This document shows positions 23,801 to 37,722 of a DNA stretch of 64,000 nucleotides, piece by piece. Numbering within the stretch: the first letter of the stretch is position 1; every line of letters begins with the position of its first letter. A program made the translations under genes and the position numbers. A model generated the notes under the pieces. It ran no database searches. It saw only the letters and a program-made list of their open reading frames with translations, and had not been told where the DNA came from. This DNA is from Marthasterias glacialis (lineage: Eukaryota; Echinodermata; Asteroidea; Forcipulatida; Asteriidae), in assembly GCA_911728455.2 (NCBI GenBank), contig OU452227.1:22755414-22819413 (forward strand), in the 5' to 3' direction.

Positions 23801-26800
23801 AAACAAACACGACGTCCTCCATAGGAAAGTGCGATACGGTACATGATGATAGTTGCATTTTGTTTATTCGATCGAGGCTTTTTTCCTCAAAATATGTGAA
23901 AAATATTCCAGAGATTGTACCAGAGACCTTCGAGTGGCTGAATAAAGCCAGTAAGGACAGTTCCAGCAAATCTTTCAAATTCTACAAGGAACGTATATTC
24001 ACGATGCGGTAATACTGGTTGCACGACAGAACGTTTGGGCCAGATGACCGCGATCACACACTTTTCAACACAAGAATTTCACAGCTTTGAAGCTTGAATC
24101 ATTAGAAGAAAAGGCTTTCTAAAACCGTGTGGTTCCTTCGTCTATTTGAAATTCCGCAAGGCTAGGTATAAATGCTCACTTTTCCAACGTTCTTTACCCT
24201 TTTTTATAGTGATTTAGGCCTACATTACAAACACAATAACAGGCAGGTGGCTACATCGTCACCCAACTCTGACGCATAACTAAAAAATAAACCTCTTTTG
24301 TAGTAGAATACTGGTAGTTCATGAAACAGTAATGTGATAAAAACCAATGTCACAACATACAACTTTAATAAAAGGGCTTAGTAACTGTGTTATTATTACC
24401 AAAAGCCGACTGTTGATGTGACTTTGTCGGTCACAGCATGTATTTGCATGTAGTTTGGCATCAGCTGAGATGACGTAGTACCCACTATAGGTCACGTGAT
24501 GGCATGTAAACATTGGTCGTGCAATTGGTCTATTGATTTAGACCCACTTAGTGTGTATTTCTCAATTCGGGGGAAACTCCCTCAGCATGCAATACATTAC
24601 CTTTAGTAATGTGTGTAAAGGGTACATCAAAACTTGCGTGTACATTTTTATTTCTTGTTTGCAACTCTACATGATGTGAAGGTGCTTCATTGTGCTGACA
24701 TTCAACATTGTTTTCATCTGACGTCTTGTATAATTTCCAGATACATCTAAAGTAAGTTCTTGACCTCTGAATACTCTTATCAATCTTCAATTTTTTTCTG
24801 TGCCATCCCCATGTCAGTGTAAAAGATTTAACTATTTAAACTGTTTTAGTTAAGCACCAAATGCACCCAGAAAATAAAACACTTGGCAATGATAATTTTT
24901 TTAATTCTTCTTAATCAATATTCTGAACAAACAGTACAAATATTCAGGGTTGGGGGGGTGGGTGAGGTGTTACATACTGTTGAACTTTACATACATTTTG
25001 GAACATGTGCATCGGTACATTTACTTGTTTTCTGAAGACTGTGTATACAAAGACAGACTTTTGCCTGAAAGAGATTTGATTTCACACTATTTCCTGAAGT
25101 CAAGTTCATTTCCTCTCATTGTGGTTTAATTTTAATGCACAGTGTCAGAACTTTAAATTTCTCTTATTTAAGGTTACTTTGTTTCGGTATGAATCATCCT
25201 GAGAAATATCAATATTTCTGAAATGCCGTCATCTTCAAGACATTGTGTAACTTTACAGGAAAAGCATGGATGTGAAGCCAGGCCACTGTTGGCGTTGTGA
25301 GAAACCCCTCCCTGAGTGTGTGGTGCGATGCAATCGCTGCAACAAAGCCGTTTACTGCAGCAACTTATGCCAAAAGCGAGATCTAGCCAGACATGGTGCT
25401 GTTGAATGCCAGATATTTGGACCCAAATCTTGCAATTATTGCAAGAAAGAAGGTGACCATAAGCAGGTTAGTATGCAATGAAGGATTTTTATGAAATTTC
25501 GCTTCTATGAAAAGAATTGTTTATTGTCAAAAAGATCAAAATCTTTCATTTACTTTCAGTTACTTTGTTATGGTCACAATCCTCTTGAGAATATAATTTT
25601 GAAATGCTGTTATTTTCAAGACATTTTATAAATTGGCAGGTTATTTTTCGGTTTCTTTGAAAAAAAAAATGTACATGAACAGGATTGATGTCAAATCATT
25701 TTCAATACTAAATTCATTCACATGTACCCTCAATTTTTAGTGTTCTGGATGCTGCATGGCATGGTACTGTAATATGTCATGCCAAAAGAAGGATCGCTCA
25801 ATCCACAAGGAGCTTTGTATGGAAATCAAAGACATCATTGCAAAAGAGGCCATTAAACTGACTATCAAGTACACTGCTCTTGCTCAAGCCGAAGTCAGGG
25901 ATACCACAGGAGATCAGCCTTACTACTTTGGTAACTCGATAGCACATGACTTCCTACAACTTGCAGGAAATGAATTGGCTGAGGGTTCAATTGGAAGAGA
26001 AGGGTTAGTACGTGACTTCCACGTTCTGTCAACAGGATGTGGGGATCTTCGCAACACCCTTTTGACAGCTGCTTCCCTGCCAGCAGAATATCAAGGGAAA
26101 CTCCACATTACACTCAATGATTATGACCCTTCTGTTTTGGCCAGAAATGTCTTGTTTCTTTTCATGTTGATACATGAAGAAGGTGGTGAAAGCCTGGCTT
26201 CCAGTTTAGCCACCATCTGGTATTCACTACACATTTCAAAGAAAGATTACAAGCTGATACACAGAAGCTTGCAGGAGCTCCTGAAAATAAATGCTGAGAG
26301 ATTCCAGGAGCTGGTGGGTGGATTGGTCATCATCAGTGATGCAGATCTTGATAAGATACGTGATGTCTGGAAGAGTTGGTATTCCCTCCCATGTCAGCGC
26401 AGAGAGAGTTCTTCCATCGATCTAAGCAAACAGCGTAGGGCAAGTTTTGCTCAAGAACCATCTTTTTCCCATGAACTCCAGCTCTACCAAGAGGGCCTTT
26501 CAGAAAAGGAAGCCAAGTCCATTGTGCAGTGGTTTGAGCGTGGTTTGTTTCTTCCTGATGAAGCCTGGCAAAGTGATCTACCATATAACAATCCAACCCT
26601 GACAGGACCAATATCAACTCTGCGATATGGATTTTTAAGTACAAAGAAAAAAAGTAAGTTTGCAGTTGAGTACTGTATCCACCCAAAACTGACACCCTTC
26701 CGAGCCTGGGACTGCATCCAAGTCAAACAGCATGCCCATACTCCCGGCTCCTCAGTGACAGGGATGTACCATGCATACGTGGCAGATCTTCTGCAAAAAA

Positions 26801-29800
26801 CAAAATCCCTCTTCACTCAAGGAAGGCTCCAGATTCACCTCCTGGTCAGCAGCTGCTTAGATGTCCCAAACACCCATAAAACCCTTGGTATGGTGGACTA
26901 TGACAGGATCTTCACATCTAATCTAAGTGATTACATCGGCATCCGCAAGCTTCTTCAAACATTCAAACCACTCCTGAATTCTCACAACAGGAATGCAGTA
27001 ATAGTCACGGAGACTATGAACTGGTTTTGTCATGCTCCAGATGCCATGCTGGATTACAGAGACATCCATGGAGCCATCGGGAAGACTATGCAGCTGTACA
27101 AGAAAGACACTGGAAAGCAGCTGTCCTCCCCAAAGGCTATCAGCAATCAGATGGAATATCACAATAACAGCCGGTGTTTTATGGTGTACCTCCGAGCAGT
27201 CATGATGGCTGGTGGCCTTGACATACCTAAGCTTGAAGATATCCCATCTTTCAAGCAGGCTATGCAAGTTGAGGGCTTGCGTATGCGAGATTTCGGGCAG
27301 GATTTCAACAAACTGGTGCCATTCCAATACCGCGTGAATGCAAGATGGCTTTCATATCCAACAGGAATAGGTAGAGTGATGGAGTGGTATACACCACACG
27401 CAGATAACTGAACCTCAGTGACAAGTAATCATCGCAGAGCATCATCATGACCAGTTTTCATCTGTATGCCGATGACACTCAGTTGTACCAGATCGATGCA
27501 ACATTGCATTGATCACCCACATTCAATCTTGGGTGAGTTGCAAATTTCTACAACTAAATGCAGCAAAATCACAGGCTTTGGTAAAACGGATCTCGACATG
27601 ATTTTTCTAAGTTTTCCTCATCCCAGCTCACTATTAGTAATTAAAATCTGTCAAGTTGTGTTTGATCATCTTAGAAAATGGAAGCACCCATTTCTAGTGA
27701 ATGCAGAAGCGCCAACTTTTATATTGTATTACACAACTCGTACCTGTTTCAAGACTGAGCAGAAAAAGGTCATCCATGCTCTTGTGAAATCACGTCTCGA
27801 ATGTTGCAGTGCCCTGTAGGTTGGGCTCCTGGCTACGTCTTTATCTCATTTGCATTGTGTCCATAATTTCGCAGCCTGAATTGTCCACAGTTCAAGGAAA
27901 CATGACCACATCTCACTGGCCCTTAAGCAACTACATTGGCTCTCTGTTTACAGAACAATCATGTATAAGATCTGTCTTTACTGTGATCAAGGTTCTCCAT
28001 GGATGCGCCTCTAACATCTTCAAGAACTGAAAGCCATCAAGCAGACGATTCACAGTCTAACAAAATCATCTTTAGATAGTATACACATATGGACTGGCAA
28101 TGAGGGAAATAGTGCACGTCTATGCAACCCGAGGGCCTGTGAGTGACCAGGAGAGGGTCATATTTCCCGAGGCCGAAGGCCAAGGGAAATAGGACCATCT
28201 CCTGGTCACTCACAGGCCCGAGGAAAAAAAAAACTCGGGTGGGGTCGCCTGTTTTTTTTTTTTTCACAGGACTCGAAAGCACTGAGTATACAGTGCTTAT
28301 CACACATCGGTGTAAGGCAAATTGAAATTTATGTTCATTCCCCTGATGCAATATTAACATCTATCTAATTGTTGCAGTACCTGCCGCTAATAATACTGGA
28401 TTCGAACTGGCCCCTCGTCACCGGGCGTGCTCGGTGGTCTAGTGGTTAAGACATCTGCTCTAGTCATGCGGGAGTCGTGGGTTCGATTCCCACCCGAGTT
28501 GTTTTTTTCCACAGGACTCGAAAGCACTGAGTATACAGTGCTTATCATACATCGGTGTAAGGCAAATTGAAATTTAGAATCATGTTTGTTGATAGAATAT
28601 GGAACAAGCTTTCTGCTACATGTACCCTTATTTAAAACCATACTTAAGTCTCATTTACTCAAATAATTCTGTTATTAAAAATGTTAGTCTTGTGTAGGTG
28701 ACTTGATCATAAAGAAGAGTTCATTATAAGTGTATATTATTCATATTACTATTACAAGCTGCCCCAAATTGTTCACCAAAAGTGACCTAATTGCAAATTA
28801 GTAATGGTCACATCATCCAACCCTTACTACATGTAGAAGAGTCTTGAATTGCAAACATCATAAACTAAATGTAATGTAAGATAAGAAATCAACTATTTAA
28901 AAGCTTTTCGAGGCTTATGAATTAACCAGTGTAAGTGTGACAAGTGTATAAAATATCTCCCCTCTCCTCCATTGCATTTACTGATGATTTAGCACATTTT
29001 GTACTCATTTGTAAAAAAAAACAAAAAAACAGTCATTTCCAAAAAATGCCACCATGACTTTCTATCCCTTTCTATGCTGTTTTACAAGTAATGAACACTT
29101 GATTCTTTGCTATCTTTATGTAAATATTTAGGATTGATTAGAGTTAAAATATAGTTGAACCGGTTACTGTTTTAGTAAAGAATAATCTGATATAATTGAC
29201 AGTTCATGAATAATTTACAGCCACTATTATCATGTATTGTTCATTTTGGTTCAATTTTCATTGATATTGACTCCTCTAGTCAAGCTGGTGGTTTATAACT
29301 TATTTGTCTCGGTCCAAAGTCTCCCTTGGTCGATGAACTGAGCGAAGTAGTAAAAATACAAATTAATGATTGCAGCAAAATTTACATGCCATTTAGAATG
29401 ACTAGAATACAGTGCTGACACAACAAATACATGAAGATTCCATGTGCACAATCCCAATTGTGAGTTCTTGATACATAGGGGTCAAGGAAAAAGCTCATAA
29501 GTGACACGCGTTTTTGTTCTTTTCGTTAGTACTTCTTTAAGGGCCAACTTTCCCAGCCATTCCAGCGAGGTGCTGGTATTGGCAAAATTGATTTAAGTGG
29601 TGACTGAAAGTAGCAAGGTAGGCTACTTGGATGGGCAGGAGAAACACTGTTTTCCCCCTATTATTAGTTCATTTGATCATTTTTGTATAGCTGTATATGC
29701 TTTCAATACCTAATCAGGAATAAATCCCAAGGTGTTAGGACCAAATGCTGCAGAGCAATTTTGGGATTAACTTTTTAGTCAATATTTTCAACATGTTAAC

Positions 29801-32800
29801 ATTTATACTTTATAATTGATCACTTCCTTAATATTTTATAAAATGTTGTTGATTGATTTTACGGACAAATACTTGTACAGTCCCAATCTTCACTGCATTT
29901 ATACAGTATACAGAATCTCATGTGAGTTGTCCATTAAGCTGATTTGCCATGTCTCCATTGCCTTGTTTTGATGACTTGTCTCACAAGTATAATGTTTGTG
30001 ATTTGAGCAACTGTTAAAGGGGACACACATGGTGGAAACTTCACAACACACATCCATATTTCAACAAATAAGTATTGCTTCTATCTGCAATTCTGACACA
30101 CAAATTTGTCCTCAAGCTAATATATCAAGCATAATACTCTGTGTAGTCTTCAGTATGCTTCAACTAAAATTCATTGGTTGCTTTTAAACCAAATTGTTTA
30201 TAGATTATTTTACACTACTACCTTTATTTACCCAGCCATAAGCATTTACTAAATACCGTCAACTTCATTGGAGTAGGCAGCATTTACCGATACATGTACA
30301 TGTACTTTGTCGAACTTTTTAAATAATTTTGTCATATTAATTAACTCTCTGATTTTAATAAGTGCATTCGCCCTTACATTTATCCAGACGTTTTCCATGA
30401 ATTTTTCAGTTTACTTTTTATGTAGTATGACTAAAAAAATCAGTCTACATGTAATGTTTAGCAGAGTCTAGATACAATCCACAGAATCTGAACCAGAAGA
30501 AGGCCATATTGAGGTAATTAATGTGAGCAGCCAGTTTGGCAATATACAGTTTTCCCACTGGTCAACCTGGCACAGTTTGCAATTATTTGTCCATTGTTAA
30601 CATAGAGGGCAGTCACAGATAAAGATCAAGTACAGCGTTCTCCTGGTTGTATTTCTATAATACAAACTTACAAGAAGATTTGGTGTGTGTAAATCATTCA
30701 TGGGCAGCATGCAGAAATATAACGCACATGTGGGATCTGTCCACCAAAATGGCAGATGGAACACGTACATGTTTGGATGTAGTTACGACATACATTTGGC
30801 AAGGGGTTTGTAAAGGTTTTAATTGATCAGGCAGACTTTCAGACAGTATGGTTAATATTCCTACAATGTGTATGTATGTACATGTACTTGTTATTATTTT
30901 GGTTTTATCCTTAAACCATATGTGATAAGTATAAAGTATACTGCCCAACCCCCCAAAAAACTCCTGTGGAAAAATACTGTTTTACAGTGCTAATCACACA
31001 ACGGTGTACTTAGGATAGAACAAAAAAAAACTTTATCCGTGACGCAAATTTTTTAATAAATGTGTACACATACAACTACTGATATCAAAATGTAAACACA
31101 GTGTTTGATATCCTTTCCTGTAATTTCTAAAAACATATCAAGTTAAACAACCCACCTCAACAAATCCAACACTTGACATGACTCCATAGCTAGCCTTGAA
31201 AACACACAATGGTGCTCATGTAACATTTGCTACCATTACCACTTTTGACTCCAATAAACCTACCCATGAGAACAGGTCATATGTAAGTTTACTGAAACGT
31301 GATGAAACTGCACATTTTAAATGTATTATTAGTTGGTCTTTTGTGCAACTGAATAAATGTTTCTGAACTAAACACTTCGTTTCAAATGTTATGAGAAACA
31401 CATGTATTTCCATCAAAAGCAAGGCCATGGGAGAGAAAATCATCCTCCAAAAACTCTGTTCTCGTTTAGATTTAGCTAATCAAACTGAACAGGCACAAAG
31501 TCCCAAGAAACGGACAACTAGAACTTTGTTAGTTTCTTGAAAACCTTTTTACCACTTTCAAAATTTGACGGTCATTTTCACAGGTTGGTTGATTGAAATG
31601 TTTTTGGACAACTTAATCACTGCCTTTGGTTTGACTAAAATTTCTCCCATGGGGAAATGCCCCCATTGGGCACGATCATTAAATTGTACAAGTCTCAATA
31701 TCATAGAATGCACATTGCTTATACAAATGTGTGTACAGCATACACTGTACACGAAAACTGTATGCAATTTTGGGTCAAACAAAAAAAACTATTACCAGAA
31801 CGGCGCTCTACCAACTAAGCACTCCCTAAAAATCGTAAAACTGTATGCATGACTGTTTTTTGCCATCCTTATAGCTTCAAACAATGTGCTGTGATGGACA
31901 TTTCACGGGTTGGTTGGCTGCTGTGTTGCTTGAAAACTTGGTGACTGAACTTACTCTTTTAAAACCCAGCAGCGTGTTGTAACCTTTAATTGTACATGTA
32001 TAATGCACAATAAATGACGTGATTCAGATTAATTTTGGTGATGTATTTTGGGGGAAACTCCCTCACTGTGCAATAGTATGTACTTTGCCAAAGAAGGTGT
32101 GTAAAAGGTGCATCAAAACTTGTGTTATGAACATGTTTACCAACTGTTTGCAACTCTACTCTTCAAGTGAAATTGCATCATTGTGCCGGCGTTGTTTCTG
32201 AACCAACAATCTGTCTGTGTTAGCTTCAAGTAATTAAACTAAGCGTTCTTCATTCAACATTGTTTTCATCTGACAACCTTGTGTTTCCAGATACATCTAA
32301 AGTAAGTTCTTGAACTCTGAATACTCTTATCACCAGTAGCTGTTTGGGTTGAGGCTTAATGCAATGGGAGGCTGGGGCATGCATTTTTCTGCTTAATCAT
32401 CAGTGTTGGACAACATTTTGAAGAATAGTTCTTAGTTCTTGAAGTACTTGACGTTTCAGCCATTCATGCAAAATAAATTAACACTTTTTGGGGGTTTATT
32501 TACAGCCCATACATGTATTAGCTAGGATAGTTGTACACAAAATTTAGTTTCCAACTTACCATGAAATGAAAAAAACAATTTTGATCACTTTTCTCAAGTT
32601 CTATTTCTTCTCAATTTGATGAATCAGTTTACACGCAGCAATTTGAGGAAAGTTTACACGCAGTATGCTAAATGTTAAACGTATTCCCTATTAGCATAGC
32701 ATAAACCCGCTAGTTTTAAACTTGTGCGTCCAAGTATTGAGATTATCCGACAGCCTTAAAACGAGCGCGAGGAAGTTCTAAACTTACGCGGGTCTCGGCT

Positions 32801-35800
32801 TTACACAGAAAGCTGTTGCTGTTTGATGACCTCACAGGTCCACGCCGAGAAGTTATCATGATCTCTTGTTTTTCAGATTTTGTGATGGGCCTGCATTGGA
32901 TATTTTTATCATTTACTCCTTTTTGTGTGTGTTTATTTTCTCTCTTTCTCTATGGTTTAATTTTACTTGGTATCAGAGCCTTACAGATAAAAATTGACAT
33001 ATCATTTTTTCAGAGCTGAAAAGCATGGATGTGAAGCCAGGCCACTGTTGGCGTTGTGAGAAACCCCTCCCCGAGTGTGTGGTGCGATGCAATCGTTGTA
33101 ACAAAGCCGCTTACTGCAGCAACTTATGCCAAAGGCGAGATCTAGTCAGACATGGTGCTATTGATTGCCAGATATTTGGACCCAAATCTTGCAATTATTG
33201 CAAGAAAGAAGGTGACCATAAGCAGGTACATGTACGTACAACGTATGCAAAGCAGAATTAGCAAAACAAGGCTCATACAAAAATAACTAGTTAATCGTCA
33301 AAAAAGCCAAAACTACTTTCTGTCATTTGAGGTTACTTTGTTATGGTACCACTCATCCTGAGAAATAATACACACATTTACATTTCAGAAATGCTGTCAT
33401 TTTCAAGACATTGTGTAGTTTTACTATTTCATTCTTTGGAATCTTCATGTAGAAGAAAAAACCCAATGATATACCATACTTTTAAAGCTGAATCCATCCA
33501 CATCCTTCATTTTCAGTGTGCTGGATGCTGCATGGCATGGTATTGCAGTGCGGCATGCCAAAAGAAGGACCGCTCAGCTCACAAGGATCTTTGCATGGAC
33601 ATCCAAGAAACCATTGCAAAACTGGCTATGGAACTGACTATCAAGTACACTGCTCTTGCTCAACAAGTTCGTGCAACGGAGCCTATGGGTGCTATAACTA
33701 ATATACCTTACTACTTTGGCAAAACAATAGCACAAGACTTCCTTAAACTTGCACAGAATGAATGGGCTGATGGATCAATTGGAAGAGAAGGGTTAGTACG
33801 TGACTACCACGTTCTGTCAATAGGATGCAGGGATCTTCGCAACACCCTTTTGACAGCTGCTTCCCTGCCAGCAGAATATCAAGGAAAACTCCACATTACA
33901 CTCAATGATTATGACCCTTCTGTCATGGCCAGAAATGTCCTGTTTCTCTTCATGTTGATACATGAAGAAGGTGGTGAAAACCTGGCTTCAAGTTTAGCCA
34001 CCATCTGGTATTCACTACACATTTCAAAGAAACAGTACAAGCTGATACAGAGAAGCTTGCAGGGCCTCCTAAAAATAAATGCTGAGAGATTCCAGGAGCT
34101 GGTTGGTGGATTGGTCATCATCAGTAATGCAGATCTTGATAAGATACGTGGTGTCTGGAAACGTTGGTATTCCCTTTCATGTCAGCGCATAAAGAGTTCT
34201 TCCATCAATCTAAGCCAACAGCGTAGGGCAAGATTTGCTCAAGAACCAGTTCTTTGCCCACTACTGCGGGCATATCAGGAGAGCCTTCCAGAAATGGAAG
34301 CTGTTTCCATTGGACAGTGGTTTGAAAATGGTTTGTTTCTTCCCGATGAAGCAAAGCACAGTTATCTACCCTTTAACAATCCAACCCTTACAGGATATGT
34401 GTTCGAAACAACCTTGCGAAATGAAATTTTAAGCAAAAGAAACTATGTATTCGAGTATTGTGTTGACCCACAACAGACACCCTTCCGAGCCTGGGACTGC
34501 AATCAAGTCAAACAGCATGCCCATACTCCCGGCTCCTCAGTGACAGGGATGTACCATGCATATGTGGCAGATCTTCTGCTGAAAACAAAAGACCTCTTCA
34601 CTCAAGGAAGACTCCAGATTCACCTCCTGGTCAGCAGCTGCTTAGATGTCCCAAACATCCATAAAACCCTTGGTATGGTGGAATATGACAGGATCTTCAC
34701 ATCCAACCTTGGTGACAACATTGGCATCCACAAGCTTCTTCAAACATTCAAACCACTCCTGAATGCTCACAACAAAAATGCAACTATAGTTACAGGGACG
34801 GTGGAATGGATTGATCAAACTCCACAAGCTTACCTAATGGATCACATCAGATTGATGCAGTTATACAAGAAAGATACTGGAAAGCACCTATCCTCTGGCA
34901 GTCTGGGTATCCTAATTCAGATGGAATATCACAATAACAGCCAGTGGTTCATGGTGTACCTCCGAGCAGTCATGATGGCTGGTGGCCTCAAACTACCTAT
35001 GCTTGAAGATATCCCATCTTTCAAGCAGGCTATGCAAGTTGAGGGCTTGGTTATGCGAGATTTCAGAAAGGAAATCAACAAACTGGTGCCGTTCCAATGT
35101 CGTCTGAATGCCAAATGGCTTTCACAGCCAACAGGACTAGATAGAGCATTGGAGTGGTATATACCACAAGCAGATGACTAAATTAGAGGGACATGATATA
35201 CTGAATGCTGTCCCATATCGCTGACCAAAAATTACCAGTAAAATGTCCCACTGCAAATCAGTAGTTAATGGCCGAATTCTCCAACCTTTACTAGCAGAGA
35301 CTTACAACTTCAAAATTGAACAGCTTAGAAAATAACTACTTCAGTAATTTTCAAGGATTTTGAATTGAGTGGTTAAGTTTGATGAGTCTATAAATTATTA
35401 CCCCTCCTGGGCCGCGATCAGTAAAATATTGGCGAAAGGCTTAAGTAAAATGTTTGCGATAAGGACAAAGTTTGCGATATAAGTAGTAACATATCGCTGT
35501 TAAGTGAAATATTGGTGACGGGTAAAACATTTTAACAGATGTTAAATTTGCATCAGAGATAAAGAATAGTATTTTGTACATACACCGATGTGTGTTAAGC
35601 ACTGCATGCTCACTACTTTTCTCCAGTCCTGTGAGAAAAAAAAATCCGCAGACATATTACTTGGTGGTCTAGTTGTTAGAGTCAGACATCTGCTCTCAGT
35701 GTTACAAGAAGACGTGTAGACTGCAGTGTAGAATGTAGGATCTGTCTAACAAAATGGCAGATGGTACATATACAGTACATGTAGATGGACGTGCATTTTG

Positions 35801-37682
35801 TAAGTGGTCTGGAAATGTTTGAAATGATCAGGCGGATTTTCAGACAGACTGGTTATTAATCCTATAATATATCACCGATTCCATATGTATCGCATTACAT
35901 TTAACAATGCAATTTGGACGATTTGCGATGCAATTTTAGAAAGTGGAACACAGGATTCGCGATACAGTATGAGATACTTTGCGTGACGCAAATAATTTTA
36001 CAATTTCCAAAAATCTGTTTTAATGAGTTGTCTGTGCAAAGTCATGTCCCACTAATGCTAGCAAGGCCGGCAGTCTTACATGTGTATAATTTTAACTTTG
36101 AGTGCAAATGTAAAAAGTATTAACCCTCCTACTCTATTGCCCATTTGGCACAGAGTTGACTGAGGAACTAAAGCCATTCACATGCTTGAGTGACTAAAAA
36201 TGGTGACCCATTCACTTGTGCACACACCGCTCCCAGTGTTAAACCAATGGTCGTGTACAAAACCAATGGGGCTATTGGTTCACATGGAAATTTTGATTGG
36301 TTTCAAATGGTGTATCAGTAGGAGGGTTAAAAGAGGATTCCACATGGCATTACACATGCTTTAGTTTCTACTTGTATCTTCTGGTAGTATTGCCCACTGC
36401 GAGCCCCGAAATACGAACAATACTATCGCTCACCTATCAAGTTTGTTTGAATATAATATTAACTTGACTCCTTTTCTTCATTGTCAAAGATGAAATTGTG
36501 AGATCCTTTTGATTAGGAAAGAAATTGTTTAACTGTTTCTAATGGGATACTGCATATTTTATAAGTCTTCCATTTTAATTTTCCATTTTGACAAAAACTT
36601 TTTGTTGTTCTAACAGAAAAATATATCTCCCCAAAATCCTCTGTAGGGGGGCCTATCGGGTTGACTATTATGAGTTCAGCTTTTTCAACAGCATATCAGC
36701 TCAAGATTGTTACCCATACTATTTATTTATTTATCTCTTGTTTATCCTAGGGAATGACTCAATTGCGCCCATAATTTGTAAAAGCAATTGAAGTAAAACG
36801 GCACACACCCACAAATACACCCCCCCCCCCCCCCACCGACTCCATGGCTAGTCTTGAAATCACACAATGGTTCTCATGCACACAGTACAAATGTACACCA
36901 CTGTTGGTTCTGACAGTAAAATTACGCATACTGAATGAGAAACAGGTCAAATGTCAGTTCACTGAAACGTGATGAAGCTGCACCTTTTAAAGGGAATGTT
37001 AGTTGCACTTTTTTGTGTACAAAAGATTGACATGAAATAAACTAATACTATTTCATCATTAGCTGTTGTGTTACTTAATATTTCTCTTATTATATATTTA
37101 ATATTGTATTAATTATCTCTATATTCATTCTTAATATTGATTTTGTTAGTTGTATTGTGAGTTTGGAAATAAACATGTTATTGAATTGAATGGAATTGAA
37201 TTGAATTGAATAATTCGGGTTTTTTTCTGAGTAAAAACTTTAAAGAATAGTTCAGCATTTCAATATTCTTCTGAATAAAAAATAACAACAAAAATGCCTT
37301 GGGAAATATACTGCACTTTCCCGTTAAAACAAAGCAAGTTTCATGACAAGGTGATATAAAAGGGTCAATTGTCTTGCATTAATGAAGCAATTCAAACTGA
37401 GGTATTATCACATTATGAGAAATCCCATTAGATCAGGAATTGGTTTTCTAAGGCATTTTTGTATGTGTTGTACAAATTGTACTACAGTATAAAAACTTCA
37501 ATATGCTGCTTGTCTGCATTCCTACATGTACTTCAGTTTCCAGTTATTTCTAAATGAGAAAAAGACATCGGTCTCATGTGTAAACAGTTCTCCAATCTAC
37601 AGAGAAGTTGTAGAACACAGTTTGTTTTGTCAATTTGTTAGTGTTTTGATATTTTAACTGTAGAAGAGCTATATAAATGCTT

Positions 37683-37722
<40 letters not shown>

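Noticed and set aside
26333..27327. Antisense open frames within MYND gene 1 (and equivalents in genes 2 and 3)
   Set aside because: They mirror the conserved coding strand, have no splice or start context, and shift boundaries between paralogues.
28430..28502. A functional tRNA-Asp gene
   Set aside because: The T-arm is perfect, but the anticodon and acceptor stems are mispaired and the segment recurs inside a dispersed repeat.
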